DNA of 64,000 bases from Asticcacaulis machinosus (GCF_028550435.1 NZ_JAQQKV010000002.1:682001-746000); one strand, 5' to 3'. Positions 49,538 to 59,964 are shown, numbered from the stretch's first letter. Translations and numbers: made by a program. Notes: generated by a model not told the origin, from the sequence alone.

Positions 49538-50266
49538 ATGAACCTGGTCGAGTTCTACGTCAACTTTTTTATCACCCTGTTCGCCCTGCTGGATCCGATC
49601 GGCAATGTGCCTATTTTCGCCGCGGCGACGCGTTCGCACTCAAGATCGACGCGCAAGTGGCTGACGTTTTATATCGCGATATTTGCAGCCCTGTTTTTGA
49701 GTTTCTTTTTCTTTACAGGGCTGAAACTGCTGCAATTTTTCGGCATTTCAATGGATGCGTTCCGCATTGCCGGCGGGATTTTGCTGTTTCTATTGGGTCT
49801 TGATATGACGCGCGGCGACTTTTTGGCCATGTTCGAAGAGGTCGAGCACGTCAATGAAAAGCCGGACGCAGACAAGCAGGTCAAAATCCTGACCGGCCGC
49901 GCCTCAGCCAATGTCAGCTTTGAAAAGCTGGTCGTGCCGTTTGCAATACCCCTGCTGATCGGGCCGGGGGCGATTTCGACCGTCATCATTCAGGCCGGAG
50001 AAGCACAAAAGCACGGCTGGGCCGGTATGCTGGTGGGTCTGGGGGCGATTGTCTCGACCGCTGTGGCGATATTTGTGACCTTCGTGTTTACGGGCACGAT
50101 TTCAAAACTATTGGGCCGGGTCGGTATGGTGGTGGTGATCCGCGTGCTGGGCCTGATCCTGTGTGCGCTGGCCATTCAGATCATCATCTCGTCCTTAAGC
50201 GTCATCACGCAGGACATCATTACGCCGTCCGCCGCCCATCCTTATGAAACAGCGCATGGGGCGTAA
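49538..50266 (+). CDS. MarC-family integral membrane protein
   Basis: A 242-residue, six-helix inner-membrane protein. Starting at the ATG at 49538 (MNLVEFYVNFFITLFALLDPIGNVPIF) gives the MarC N-terminus; the ATG at 49499 would add 13 positive residues and may be read too, since neither has a good Shine-Dalgarno. Typical features are FRIAGGILLFLLGLDMTRG, the conserved IPLLIGPGAISTVIIQ and LGRVGMVVVIRVLGLILCALAIQII. MarC was once linked to antibiotic resistance but the function is not established. A perfect terminator follows at 50324. Confidence 0.88.
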   Translation: MNLVEFYVNFFITLFALLDPIGNVPIFAAATRSHSRSTRKWLTFYIAIFAALFLSFFFFTGLKLLQFFGISMDAFRIAGGILLFLLGLDMTRGDFLAMFEEVEHVNEKPDADKQVKILTGRASANVSFEKLVVPFAIPLLIGPGAISTVIIQAGEAQKHGWAGMLVGLGAIVSTAVAIFVTFVFTGTISKLLGRVGMVVVIRVLGLILCALAIQIIISSLSVITQDIITPSAAHPYETAHGA

Positions 50267-50323
50267 TTTCCCCTCGCCGGGCGGTGGCTAGGCCACCTTG
50301 GCCGCCGCCTCAATGGCGGCTTG

Positions 50324-50356
50324 AGCAGAATGATTTTTGAGAAATCATTCTGCTTT
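50324..50356. terminator. Perfect hairpin between convergent marC-like and SDR genes
   Basis: AGCAGAATGATTT (50324-50336) pairs with AAATCATTCTGCT (50342-50354) over a TTGAG loop; TT follows. The right arm ends at the SDR stop. The stem ends transcripts in both directions. Confidence 0.75.
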
Positions 50357-51152
50357 ACCGATTAATTTTACGCAGGCGATCAGACGCAAACTCCAGCGTC
50401 CAGTCGTCGGGCAGAACCTTAAGCACGGCCGCCGCGACCTTATTGGGTGCACCGGGGACACACGCCGCGCGATTGGCCTCAGCGGCGAGGTAGCCTTCAC
50501 GGGCCACTTCGTCGGCGCCCATCCACACCCATTCCGGGAACGACTGCGACAGCTTTGAGCGCGTGCCGTTGACGTCATGGAACTCGGAATAGGTCCAGCC
50601 GGGACAAAGTGCCGAGACGTGGACGCCGTGGTCGCGGGTTTCCAGATGAAGCCCTTGCGAAAATTTCAGCAGATAGGATTTGACCGGGCCGTACAGGGTA
50701 TCACCCGGCGATCCGGGCAGATAGGCCGCAAGCGACGCGACATTGATGATCCGGCCAAATTTGCGCTCGATCATGCCGGGCAGGACGCGGTGGGCCAGCT
50801 CGGTCGGCGCGTGTAATAAGACCTGAAGGAAGTTACGGTGACTGTCCCACACATTGCCGACAAAGCCTTCGGGGACGCTGTAACCGGCATTGTTGACCAG
50901 ACCATCTACCTGACGGCCCAGAGCGGTTATGGCCCCCAGCAGTTTTTCAGGGGTGGCGGGGTCGGACAGGTCGCCGGGTACGGCAAAGGCTTCGACGCCA
51001 AAGCGCAGCTTTATTTCGTCGACCAGTTTTTCCAGCCGCTCAGCCCGCCTGCCGGTCACCACGACATCCCAGCCGTGGGACGCATAGACCCGCGCAAAGG
51101 CCAGACCGATACCGGCGGAAGCGCCTGTGATTAATGCAAGACGTCGCGACAC
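50355..51152 (-). CDS. Short-chain dehydrogenase/reductase (SDR) oxidoreductase
   Basis: A 265-residue classical SDR. The NAD(P)-binding TGASAGIGLAFARVYA (about 9-24), DGLVNNAGYSVPEG (about 84-97) and the active-site tyrosine-lysine Y-x-x-x-K in TLYGPVKSYLLKF (about 158-170), preceded by a Ser (VASLAAYLPGSPG), are all in place. A GRR after the first helix (VVVTGRRAERL) suggests NADP preference. The substrate cannot be named from sequence. It is followed, 8 bases away, by an Rrf2 regulator gene on the same strand, which suggests joint control. Confidence 0.88.
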   Translation of the reverse strand: MSRRLALITGASAGIGLAFARVYASHGWDVVVTGRRAERLEKLVDEIKLRFGVEAFAVPGDLSDPATPEKLLGAITALGRQVDGLVNNAGYSVPEGFVGNVWDSHRNFLQVLLHAPTELAHRVLPGMIERKFGRIINVASLAAYLPGSPGDTLYGPVKSYLLKFSQGLHLETRDHGVHVSALCPGWTYSEFHDVNGTRSKLSQSFPEWVWMGADEVAREGYLAAEANRAACVPGAPNKVAAAVLKVLPDDWTLEFASDRLRKINR

Positions 51153-51159
51153 GGGAACC

Positions 51160-51579
51160 TCAGATACTATTAATCAGATCGGCCACGGTGATTTTAGACA
51201 AAGCCCCGGACGCTGCGCTGTTGGCAACCTTCATGGCTTCATTGACCGCCTTGGGGATGGCTTGGCCTACGGGGCAGCCCTTTGCGCCGGGAGGAGCGCT
51301 GCCCAGATGCGCGCAGCCGTGAACGGCGGACAGCACTTCATCCAGATGAATGGCGTCAGCTTTTTTCAATAGCCATGCCCCACCGGAGACTCCTGAGCAG
51401 GTCGCCACAAGCCCGGCCTTGGAAAGCTGAGTGGTCATGCGGCGGATGACGACCGGATTAGTCGGTATGGAGGCCGCCAGCACAGACGATGACACCGCCT
51501 GTTCGCGTGAATAGGCGCCTTTGTGAGCCAGATAAGCCAGCGTATGTGCGGCTACGGGAAATCTTTGACTATCAGACAT
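51160..51579 (-). CDS. Rrf2-family transcriptional regulator
   Basis: A 139-residue wHTH regulator from the ATG at 51579: FPVAAHTLAYLAHKGAYSREQAVSSSVLAASIPTNPVVIRRMTTQLSKAGLV is the DNA-binding part. The dimerisation helix carries three cysteines (TCSGVSGG, then HGCAHLGSAPPGAKGCPVGQAI). In IscR or NsrR three Cys ligate an Fe-S cluster; here Cys spacing is CX~30CX~11C, suggesting possible redox or NO sensing. It belongs with the SDR gene, on the same strand, eight bases apart. Confidence 0.87.
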   Translation of the reverse strand: MSDSQRFPVAAHTLAYLAHKGAYSREQAVSSSVLAASIPTNPVVIRRMTTQLSKAGLVATCSGVSGGAWLLKKADAIHLDEVLSAVHGCAHLGSAPPGAKGCPVGQAIPKAVNEAMKVANSAASGALSKITVADLINSI

Positions 51580-51744
51580 GATCAAAACATTGTTACGATA
51601 ATTTTAAGACGGTTCCTAGTGAAAAGCAGGGAGAACGATTGAAAGAGTCTTAAAAAGGGCGTAATAGGCCCGCCGTTCAAACGAGGGTATTTACGTAGTG
51701 CGTGTGTGCGTAACGTAGTTTCCGCCCTCAGGAGAGTACACCAT

Positions 51745-53856
51745 ATGATCGGGGATACCCCAAAAGACGACGCAACCTCCTCCGCGTCGCCAACACCCGG
51801 AGCCACTTCGGGCGAAACCGCTCCTCACACCACTATATCTAAGGATGCTGCGGCCTCGAATAAAGAGGCGGCTGCAAAAACAGATTGCGGTGATGGCGCC
51901 CGTGCGGACGAATCCGTACCGCCTGGCCACAATGGTGGTCATGGTAATAGCGGGCACGGGGCTAAATCCGCCGGATTTCTGGCGCTGGCGATCGGCTCGG
52001 TAGGTGTTGTGTTTGGCGATATCGGCACGTCGCCGCTTTATGCCTTCAAAGAAGCGCTTCATGCCGCAGCTCACGATGGCGTGACGCGCTCTGAGATTTT
52101 AGGCGTGGTGTCACTGGCCCTGTGGGCGCTGATCCTTGTCGTGACCGTCAAGTACGTCTTTTTCATCATGCGCGCCGACAACAAGGGCGAAGGCGGGGTG
52201 TTGTCGCTGATGGCGCTGGCCATGCAGGCGATCGGTAAGCGCACGACGCTGGTGTTTGTGCTGGGGGTCATAGGGGCGGCGCTGTTTTATGGCGATGCCG
52301 TCATTACGCCGGCCATTTCGGTGTTGTCGGCGGTCGAGGGCCTACGCACCATTCCGGGCCTTGAAAACGCCATCAGCACCCAGATGGTGATGATAATCGC
52401 CATTGTCATGCTGCTGGGGCTGTTTTTTATCCAGAGCCACGGCACAGAAAAGGTTGGTCGCTTCTTTGGCCCGATCTGTGTGTTGTGGTTTGCGGTTATG
52501 GCGGCGCTCGGTATAAGCCAGCTAATGACTCACCCCGATATCCTGATGGCGATCAGCCCGCACTATGCCGCCAAGTTTCTGGCCGAGCACGGGGTCGCCG
52601 GTTTTATCGTTCTGGGGGCTGTATTCCTGACCGTGACGGGGGCCGAGGCCCTGACCGCCGATATGGGCCATTTCGGGCGCTGGCCCATTCAGGCGGCGTG
52701 GCTATTCTTTGTACTGCCGTGTCTGGCGGTTAATTATCTGGGGCAAGGCGCTCTGGCCCTGACCATGCTCGACTTGTCGATTGAAAGCGGCGCGCCGTTT
52801 CAGGAGTTGAACTGGTTCTTTGAAATGGCGCCTCTGGCCTTGCGTCTGCCGCTGGTACTGCTGGCCGGTGCCGCGACCTTTATTGCCTCTCAGGCCGTAA
52901 TCACCGGCGCGTTTTCCCTGACGCAACAGGCGATCCAGCTTGGCCTTCTGCCGCGTCTGGATGTCCTGCGCACTTCGGAGACCCAATCCGGTCAGATTTA
53001 CGTGCCGCAGATCAATTCTATGCTGCTGATCGGGGTGTTGGTGGTCATGCTGAGCTTCCAGACCTCCTCGGCGCTCGCCCATGCCTATGGTCTGGCGGTA
53101 ACCGGCACGATGGTGGTGACTACGGCTATGGCCGGGATCGTCATGCGCCAGTTGTGGAAGTGGCGTTGGGCGCAGGTTCTGGCCTTCCTCATCCCGTTCA
53201 TGATTCTTGATCTGGTGTTTCTCACGGCCAATATGCTGCGCTTTTTCACCGGCGGCTGGCTACCGATCCTGATTGCGACGGCGCTGTTCATCCTGATGGC
53301 GACCTGGATGCGCGGCACGCAGATCCTGACCGAAAAGACCCGCCGCGACAGTGTGGGCCTGAACGATCTGGTCGACATGATGCAAGCCCGCCCACCGCAT
53401 CGCGCGTCCGGAACAGCCATATTTTTAACCTCAGATCCTGATGTGGCGCCGGTGGCGCTTATGCACAACCTCAAGCACAATAAGGTTTTGCATGAAAAAA
53501 ACGTCATCCTGACCGTTAAGACCGCCAACACCCCGCGCGTGGCTCCCGAAGACCGGGTGACGATTGAAATTATCAATGCCGATTTCAAAAAAGTGGTGAT
53601 TTCCTACGGCTTTATGGAAAGCCCCAACCTGCCCAAAGCGCTTGGGCTGTGCCGCAAACAGGGGCTGAAGTTCGATATCATGTCGACCTCGTTCTTCCTG
53701 GGGCGGCGCTCGGTGGTGCCGTCGGCCAATTCCGGCATGCCGCTGTGGCAGGACAAGCTCTATATCTTCCTGATGAAGAACGCCGCCAACCCGACCGAAT
53801 ATTTCCATATTCCGCCGGGACGGGTGGTGGAGCTGGGCACACAAGTAACGGTTTAA
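51745..53856 (+). CDS. kup: Kup-family potassium uptake transporter
   Basis: Low-affinity K+ symporter of the inner membrane. I start at the ATG at 51745 with CAGGAGAG eight bases ahead (a good ribosome site), giving 703 residues. An N-terminal extension of about 75 residues is low-complexity and Ser/Thr/His-rich (GHNGGHGNSGHGAK), longer than in E. coli. The membrane core starts ALAIGSVGVVFGDIGTSPLYAFKEAL (the GDIGTSPLY signature) and shows about twelve hydrophobic helices, including GDAVITPAISVLSAVEGL. The hydrophilic C-terminal domain has MMQARPPHRASGTAIFLTSDPDVAP. A terminator follows at 53859. Confidence 0.93.
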   Translation: MIGDTPKDDATSSASPTPGATSGETAPHTTISKDAAASNKEAAAKTDCGDGARADESVPPGHNGGHGNSGHGAKSAGFLALAIGSVGVVFGDIGTSPLYAFKEALHAAAHDGVTRSEILGVVSLALWALILVVTVKYVFFIMRADNKGEGGVLSLMALAMQAIGKRTTLVFVLGVIGAALFYGDAVITPAISVLSAVEGLRTIPGLENAISTQMVMIIAIVMLLGLFFIQSHGTEKVGRFFGPICVLWFAVMAALGISQLMTHPDILMAISPHYAAKFLAEHGVAGFIVLGAVFLTVTGAEALTADMGHFGRWPIQAAWLFFVLPCLAVNYLGQGALALTMLDLSIESGAPFQELNWFFEMAPLALRLPLVLLAGAATFIASQAVITGAFSLTQQAIQLGLLPRLDVLRTSETQSGQIYVPQINSMLLIGVLVVMLSFQTSSALAHAYGLAVTGTMVVTTAMAGIVMRQLWKWRWAQVLAFLIPFMILDLVFLTANMLRFFTGGWLPILIATALFILMATWMRGTQILTEKTRRDSVGLNDLVDMMQARPPHRASGTAIFLTSDPDVAPVALMHNLKHNKVLHEKNVILTVKTANTPRVAPEDRVTIEIINADFKKVVISYGFMESPNLPKALGLCRKQGLKFDIMSTSFFLGRRSVVPSANSGMPLWQDKLYIFLMKNAANPTEYFHIPPGRVVELGTQVTV

Positions 53857-53858
53857 TG

Positions 53859-53893
53859 AAAGCGCCTCTGATTTGTGTCAGGGGCGCTTTTTT
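53859..53893 (+). terminator. Rho-independent terminator after kup
   Basis: AAAGCGCCTCTGA pairs with TCAGGGGCGCTTT (one T-G wobble) over a six-base loop, with TTTTTT from 53888. It begins two bases after the kup stop. Confidence 0.85.
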
Positions 53894-53950
53894 ATGTACT
53901 TCACAGTATCATTTGGTAGGCTGCTATCCAGAACTTGGGCGGGGGCTGCG

Positions 53951-54391
53951 ATGATTTTCAAACGTATGGGTTTAGTGCTGGCACTGATCGGCGTGGCTTT
54001 TGAGACGCAAAGCGCCTCATTGAATTTAAGCCCGATCACGACTGAGGACAGTTGTGAATGTGACTGTTTTGTGGGTTTATCTCGCGCATCAGACAAAGCG
54101 GGCAAAGAGGGCTTCAAACCTGTCCTTGTCGAGTTCACCAGCAAAGCGACACTGCGCCTCAATGGTAAGGTGATAAAATTACACCGAACAGAAACCAAGA
54201 CCGCTGCGGGTTGGTATATCTATGAGGATATAAGAATAAAAACCCGGCTTGAGCCTATGATGCGCACCACCGGCAAGAATAAGTACGGGCAAGAGCTTTA
54301 TTCAGGAAAGATCCGGGTTACGCAAAATGCACTAAGCGTGATTGTCGATGTGACCGGCATGGATTATTGCGTCAGTGATGATGATCTTTAA
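53951..54391 (+). CDS. Small exported hypothetical protein
   Basis: A 146-residue protein with a probable signal peptide, MIFKRMGLVLALIGVAFETQSASL, using the ATG at 53951, preceded by GGGGGC. The mature part opens with a Cys-rich stretch, TTEDSCECDCFVGLSR (three Cys), and ends MDYCVSDDDL, so disulfides are possible. The middle is beta-like (KPVLVEFTSKATLRLNGKVIKLHRTETK). I do not recognise a family. It lies alone between the kup terminator and argG, on the same strand; an upstream start would pass through the terminator region and is rejected. Function is unassigned. Confidence 0.65.
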   Translation: MIFKRMGLVLALIGVAFETQSASLNLSPITTEDSCECDCFVGLSRASDKAGKEGFKPVLVEFTSKATLRLNGKVIKLHRTETKTAAGWYIYEDIRIKTRLEPMMRTTGKNKYGQELYSGKIRVTQNALSVIVDVTGMDYCVSDDDL

Positions 54392-54486
54392 GCGGATGCG
54401 CCCGCATTAATCCTTGCATCACGCCCCCTCTGGCCTTAAACGCGCGGACATAGTTTGTCCCCTCTTGTTTAAGGCGGTTTTGCCCC

Positions 54487-55722
<1,236 letters not shown>

Positions 55723-55732
55723 GTTCCGGGGT

Positions 55733-55751
55733 CTGGGGCTTGTGGCCCCAG
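55733..55751. repeat. GC-rich hairpin after argG
   Basis: CTGGGGC-TTGTG-GCCCCAG, of the same style as the palindrome family at 11935, 18516, 42145 and 57187, lying 11 bases past the argG stop. Confidence 0.55.
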
Positions 55752-55760
55752 CCTTTATCC

Positions 55761-55804
55761 TTCAATAGAAAAGCCCGGCCATAAGGTCGGGCTTTTCTAT
55801 TGAA
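55761..55804. terminator. Strong bidirectional-type hairpin after argG
   Basis: A 20-bp stem, left 55761-55780 and right 55785-55804, loop ATAA, with one G-T wobble. The arms contain AAAAG and CTTTTC, so the stem ends in T-rich sequence either way. A further palindrome GCGGGGTCT-C-AGACCCCGC lies at 55813-55831. Confidence 0.8.
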
Positions 55805-55852
55805 TAGTAACTGCGGGGTCTCAGACCCCGCGCCCCATAACGTAGCACCTGC

Positions 55853-56524
55853 ATGACCCTGCCCGTCGATCCGTCCAAGTTTTCTGCCTTTTTGGTCGCC
55901 ATGTTCGTCATGGCGATTGCACCCGGCCCTGCCAATCTGTTTGCCATAGCGACCGGTCGTTCAGGCAAGCCGTCCCATGTCTTTTCAGCGGTGGCAGGAC
56001 TAAACGTCGCCACCCTGATCTGGTTTATCGCCGCCGCTTTTGGGCTGCACCTCTTGATACTGGCCGTACCGCTGGTGTTTCAGCTTATTGCGGTGTTGGG
56101 TGCGCTCTATCTCGGCTGGATCGGGTTTAATGCTTTCAAAGGCGGGCTGAACCTTGCCGGTGAAGCGGTGGCCCTACCCACGGAGGTGGCGACCGATAGT
56201 CTGTGGGCCACGTTTAAGCGTGGTTTCGGGGTGCAGATACTCAATCCGAAAGTCACTCTGTTTTTCAGCGCAGTCCTGCCGCCGTTTGTCGATATCAACC
56301 GGCCTATGCCCGCCCAGATGAGCGTTTTTGCCGCCACCACCATTGGTATGGATATGATTTCCATGACCGCCTATGGATTAGGCGCCGTTGGCTTGGCAAA
56401 AGTGCTCAATGATCCGCACAACAAACAGAAGTTCGATCTGCTGGTCGGTGTGCTGCTGATGGGGATTGCTGTCATGATCTTTTACCATGCCGCCCACGAA
56501 CTACTGATGATGCAGCCTTTATAA
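55853..56524 (+). CDS. LysE/RhtB-family amino-acid exporter
   Basis: A 223-residue inner-membrane exporter with six helices. Starting at the ATG at 55853, MTLPVDPSKFSAFLVAMFVMAIAPGPANLFAIATG contains the family's PGP motif (GPANLFA). The other segments are FSAVAGLNVATLIWFIAAAF, LLILAVPLVFQLIAVLGALYLGWIGFNAFKGG (the loop and G-rich helix typical of RhtB/LysE), and FGVQILNPKVTLFFSAVLPPFVD (NPK motif). The substrate is unknown. The region upstream is a cluster of terminators. It is a single gene with no neighbours on the same strand within 80 bases. Confidence 0.88.
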   Translation: MTLPVDPSKFSAFLVAMFVMAIAPGPANLFAIATGRSGKPSHVFSAVAGLNVATLIWFIAAAFGLHLLILAVPLVFQLIAVLGALYLGWIGFNAFKGGLNLAGEAVALPTEVATDSLWATFKRGFGVQILNPKVTLFFSAVLPPFVDINRPMPAQMSVFAATTIGMDMISMTAYGLGAVGLAKVLNDPHNKQKFDLLVGVLLMGIAVMIFYHAAHELLMMQPL

Positions 56525-56603
56525 GTGACCTATTAAAGCCACATTGACGTATAAGCTGTTGGGGGCAATAGTGTATCCGCAAAACAGCGGGGGAGTCTGG
56601 ATC

Positions 56604-57173
56604 ATGAAACCGATGCGTAAAACCTTAATCGCCTTTGTTGGCATCGCGGCATTATCTCTGGCGGCCTGTGCGACGCCGACGCCCTACCAGCCGGCCGATC
56701 CGAAATCGTCAGCCAGCTTTGCGCGCGGCTATCAGGAACAAAAGATCGAGAGCAACCGTTACCGCCTGAGTTTCTCCGGCAATACCTCGACCCCGCGTGA
56801 AACGGTTGAGGACTATATGCTGTATCGTGCCGCCGAACTGACCATTGAAAACGGTTATGACTGGTTTACGCTTGCCCACCGCAATACCGAAGAGAACAAG
56901 ACCTATCGCACGACCGTTACCCGCGATCCGTTTTACAGCCCGTTCTATGGGTCTCTGTCGTGGCGTTACTATCAGCGCAACCGCTGGAGCCGGTGGGGTT
57001 TTGGGTATAGCGCCTTTGACGATGTCGACACCCAGGAATTCCGTCGATATGAGGCCAATGCCGAAGTCATTTTTGGTAAGGGCCCTAAACCTGCAAATGA
57101 TGCTATGGCCTTTGACGCGCGTGAGGTGAAGCAAAACCTTGAACCGCGTATTGTGCGGCCAGTGGCGAAATAA
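56604..57173 (+). CDS. Predicted outer-membrane lipoprotein, CC0125/CC1285 type
   Basis: A 189-residue lipoprotein. The start is the ATG at 56604 (GGGGGAGTC upstream), giving the signal peptide KTLIAFVGIAALSLAACATPTPY with the lipobox Cys near residue 21. The mature part, ARGYQEQKIESNRYRLSFSGNTSTPRETVEDYMLYRAAELTIENGYDWFTLAHRNTEENKTYRT, matches the caulobacterial lipoprotein family (CC0125/CC1285) known from Caulobacter, with no assigned function. YxxxRW runs (LSWRYYQRNRWSRWGFGY) are aromatic. It lies alone; a GC-rich palindrome repeat lies 14 bases past the stop. Confidence 0.8.
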   Translation: MKPMRKTLIAFVGIAALSLAACATPTPYQPADPKSSASFARGYQEQKIESNRYRLSFSGNTSTPRETVEDYMLYRAAELTIENGYDWFTLAHRNTEENKTYRTTVTRDPFYSPFYGSLSWRYYQRNRWSRWGFGYSAFDDVDTQEFRRYEANAEVIFGKGPKPANDAMAFDAREVKQNLEPRIVRPVAK

Positions 57174-57186
57174 ATGTAAGGGATTC

Positions 57187-57268
57187 GCAGGGGACTTGTC
57201 CCCTGCACCCCGATACTCAAAACTAATGACGGGTTCGCTCTAAGTTTAGGGTGCAGGGCCGCGCTCAA
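57187..57268. repeat. GC-rich palindrome family, copy beside the lipoprotein gene
   Basis: The palindrome GCAGGGGACTTGTCCCCTGC at 57187-57206 is identical on the opposite strand to 18594-18613, and the following ACCCCGA also matches. The rest (57213-57268) differs but ends with GGGTGCAGGG, as in the 18530s copy, so the two ends are conserved and the middle is not. Confidence 0.7.
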
Positions 57269-57302
57269 GCAGCGTAGCGGTAGTGCCAAAAACTGACCCT
57301 GC

Positions 57303-57530
57303 TCAAAAATCCGTAACTATACCCTTGCGCTCCCAGTCACCGTAGCGGGTGGGTTCTAAGCCTGCGGGACCGCCGTCTTCGATCGCTTTGAGGCGGACTT
57401 GTTCGGCGGCGTCAGATTGTGCGCGGCGCTCGGCGGCCTCGGCCAGCGCGCGCTGGGCTTGCGGCGTTAAAACCTTGACGGGAATGGGTTCCGATGTTTC
57501 GGAAGCGGTAACGGGTTTATCGCTGGCCAT
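57303..57530 (-). CDS. DUF1674 small protein, SdhAF4-type succinate dehydrogenase assembly factor
   Basis: A 75-residue protein from the ATG at 57530: MASDKPVTASETSEPIPVKV, a helical middle (TPQAQRALAEAAERRAQSD), and the characteristic C-terminal EDGGPAGLEPTRYGDWERKGIVTDF. That ending (GGP-G-EPTRYGDWE-KG-xDF) is the DUF1674 signature; in mitochondria the homologue SdhAF4 helps flavinated SdhA assemble. sdh genes are not in the window, so the link is by family only. It is divergent from htpX across about 80 bases. Confidence 0.88.
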   Translation of the reverse strand: MASDKPVTASETSEPIPVKVLTPQAQRALAEAAERRAQSDAAEQVRLKAIEDGGPAGLEPTRYGDWERKGIVTDF

Positions 57531-57612
57531 AGGGCGTGATCCTCTTGAAATCGTGGGGACGCATCGCAATATCTAAACCTGAACCCTAATTCTCACAAGG
57601 AGATACCACCCG

Positions 57613-58512
57613 ATGAACCCGTTAAAGACCTTTATGCTTTTGGCAGGGATGACCGCCGTGTTCGGCGTGATCGGCCTGACCTTGGCGGGGCCTACGGGGA
57701 TGTTGATTGCGCTCGGTCTGGCGCTGGCGCTCAACATTTTCGCCTACTGGAACTCGGACAAGATGGTGCTTAAGGCCTACCGCGCCGAAGAGGTCGGGCC
57801 GAACGCGTCGTCATCGCTGGTGCGTAACTATTACGACGATATTGTCGAATTGGCTAAGCGGGCCAACCTGCCGATGCCCAAGGTTTACATTATCCAGAAC
57901 GATCAGCCCAATGCCTTTGCGACGGGCCGTAATCCTGAAAATGCGGCGGTAGCGGCCACGACCGGTCTGCTCCAAATTCTGGATCGTGATGAAATCCGTG
58001 GGGTGATGGCGCACGAACTGGCTCACGTTAAAAACCGCGATACCCTGATCATGACGGTCACGGCGACCCTGGCTGGGGCCATTTCGTCGATTGCTAATTT
58101 TGCCATGTTCTTCGGCGGGGGTGATGACGAAGACCGGCCCAATATCGTGGTCGTACTGTTGATGTCCATTCTGGCGCCAATTGCGGCCATGATCGTGCAG
58201 ATGGCCATTTCGCGTTCGCGTGAATACGAAGCCGATCGCGTCGGTGCTGAAATCTGCGGCGACCCGGAAAGCCTGGCGCGGGCTCTGAAAAAGATCGAAG
58301 CCTATGCCCGCGGCATCGTCAATCATCAGGCTGAGCACAATCCGGCGTCGGCGCACATGTTCATCATAAATCCGCTGTCGGGGCAGCGTATGGACAATCT
58401 GTTTTCGACCCACCCCAATACCGATAACCGGGTCAAGGCGCTGTTTGAGCTGGCCGGTCGCATGGGGGCCAGCCGTAAGCCGCAGGCCTATACCAGCGTG
58501 CCTACGGTTTAA
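57613..58512 (+). CDS. htpX: Membrane metalloprotease HtpX
   Basis: Inner-membrane zinc protease for misfolded membrane proteins. The 299-residue protein has two N-terminal helices ([37 protein letters not shown]), the HExxH zinc motif in [12 protein letters not shown] (about 134-145), two more helices ([44 protein letters not shown]) and the third ligand region [15 protein letters not shown]. The ATG follows AAGGAGATACC, an excellent Shine-Dalgarno. A terminator at 58534 closes the gene; a neighbour downstream starts after it. Confidence 0.95.
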   Translation: MNPLKTFMLLAGMTAVFGVIGLTLAGPTGMLIALGLALALNIFAYWNSDKMVLKAYRAEEVGPNASSSLVRNYYDDIVELAKRANLPMPKVYIIQNDQPNAFATGRNPENAAVAATTGLLQILDRDEIRGVMAHELAHVKNRDTLIMTVTATLAGAISSIANFAMFFGGGDDEDRPNIVVVLLMSILAPIAAMIVQMAISRSREYEADRVGAEICGDPESLARALKKIEAYARGIVNHQAEHNPASAHMFIINPLSGQRMDNLFSTHPNTDNRVKALFELAGRMGASRKPQAYTSVPTV

Positions 58513-58533
58513 TTGCCGCCTAAAGGTTGATGT

Positions 58534-58566
58534 AGAGCCGTCCTTTCCTGTAAAGGACGGCTCTTA
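58534..58566 (+). terminator. Hairpin terminator after htpX
   Basis: AGAGCCGTCCTTT / AAAGGACGGCTCT, 13 bp, five-base loop CCTGT, followed by TACTAT. The T-run is weak, but the stem is strong. Confidence 0.65.
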
Positions 58567-58602
58567 CTATGCGCGACTAATCAGGTATTCCAAGGATCTT
58601 AA

Positions 58603-59964
58603 ATGTCAAAACCGCGTTCTGCCTCGAAATCGGGTGGCAAACCCAATCCCCGCATTCCGGATGATGCCGAAACGCTGGACAATGATATCGGTTTGCGGGC
58701 GCGGATTGCCGCCCTTGACCTGATCGCGGCCGCACAAACCAAACGCAACGGGTTTGATGAGGCCGGATCGTCAGCAGAATTTATGGCCTTGAGCGAGTCT
58801 GAGCGCGCCTTTGCCCGTGCGCTGGCGCTACTGGTATTGCGCCGTTTGGGTCAGCTTGATTTTATCATCGCCAAGAAAACCCAGAAAATGCCGCCCGATG
58901 CGCCGAAGGCTTTGCTGCGTATCGGCATGGCGCAGATTTTCTTCATGCAGGTGCCGGATTTTGCGGCTGTGTCGACGACCGTCAAACTGGCCGAGCGCAA
59001 TAACAATACCCGCCCGTTCAAGGGCCTGATCAACGCGATCCTGCGCGGCCTGATCCGTGAAGGCGGCCTGAAAGATGTTAACCCGCAGCGGCTGGTACCC
59101 GACTGGCTGTGGCAACGCTGGAAGGCGACTTACGGCGAAGAATCCGCCGGAGGGATTGCAAACGTCCTGACCGAAGAGCCGGCGACCGACCTGACGTTCC
59201 GCGATGTGGACGCAATGAAGGCCCACACGGAGGCGCTGGAAGGCGAAGCCATCGGCGGGCTGACCCTGCGCTCAAACCTGCGCGGCGATGTGCGCACCTG
59301 GTCGGGTTATGAGGACGGCGTGTGGTGGGTGCAGGACGCGGCGGCGGCCATTCCTGTGGCCATATTGGGTGACCTGACCGGCAAAACGGCTATCGACATC
59401 TGCGCGGCACCGGGCGGCAAGACTCTGCAACTGCTGGCCAAGGGTGCCGAGGTTGTGGCGCTGGATCGCTCCAAAAACCGTCTGAAGCGCGTTGAGGAAA
59501 ATCTGACCCGCCTGAATTTCAGCGCTGAAACCCACTGCGTGGACGCCGAAAGCTTTGACGATGATCGGCAGTTCGATGTGGTGCTGCTGGATGCGCCCTG
59601 TTCGGCGACGGGTACATTCCGCCGTCAACCGGACGTTTTGTGGGCGGCTAAGCCCTCAGAAGTCTCAAAACTGGCCGATGTCCAGCACCGGATGCTGGAT
59701 GCGGTGGCCACGCGCGTAAAACCGGGCGGCAGTCTGGTCTTTTCGACCTGCTCGCTGGAGCGCGAAGAGGGCGAGACCCAAATTCTGGCCTTCCTGCGCC
59801 GTCACAAAGACTTTACTACCGCCGCCGTTGATCCGGCTTTCGCGAACGCTGAACTGGGGTTAGATGCCCGCGATGTGACGGCTGAGGGCTGGCTGCGGCT
59901 GCTGCCCCACCATCGCAAGGGTGGGCAGGACGGATTCTTTGTCGCGCATCTGAAAAGAGTGTGA
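58603..59964 (+). CDS. RsmB/NOP-family rRNA/RNA cytosine methyltransferase
   Basis: SAM-dependent 5-methylcytosine methyltransferase (RsmB-like, 453 residues). The N-terminal NusB-like RNA-binding part (RARIAALDLIAAAQTKRNGFDEA) precedes the catalytic domain. SAM motif I is AAPGGKTLQLLAKG (about 268), followed by LDAPCSATGTFRRQPDVLW, where PC is the catalytic Cys in motif IV, and the second Cys lies in LVFSTCSLEREEGETQ. It matches both catalytic cysteines of the family. The order htpX, rsmB-like, rpe, heparinase-like, purH is common in alphaproteobacteria. Whether it is rsmB proper (C967) or a paralogue is not fixed. Confidence 0.9.
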   Translation: MSKPRSASKSGGKPNPRIPDDAETLDNDIGLRARIAALDLIAAAQTKRNGFDEAGSSAEFMALSESERAFARALALLVLRRLGQLDFIIAKKTQKMPPDAPKALLRIGMAQIFFMQVPDFAAVSTTVKLAERNNNTRPFKGLINAILRGLIREGGLKDVNPQRLVPDWLWQRWKATYGEESAGGIANVLTEEPATDLTFRDVDAMKAHTEALEGEAIGGLTLRSNLRGDVRTWSGYEDGVWWVQDAAAAIPVAILGDLTGKTAIDICAAPGGKTLQLLAKGAEVVALDRSKNRLKRVEENLTRLNFSAETHCVDAESFDDDRQFDVVLLDAPCSATGTFRRQPDVLWAAKPSEVSKLADVQHRMLDAVATRVKPGGSLVFSTCSLEREEGETQILAFLRRHKDFTTAAVDPAFANAELGLDARDVTAEGWLRLLPHHRKGGQDGFFVAHLKRV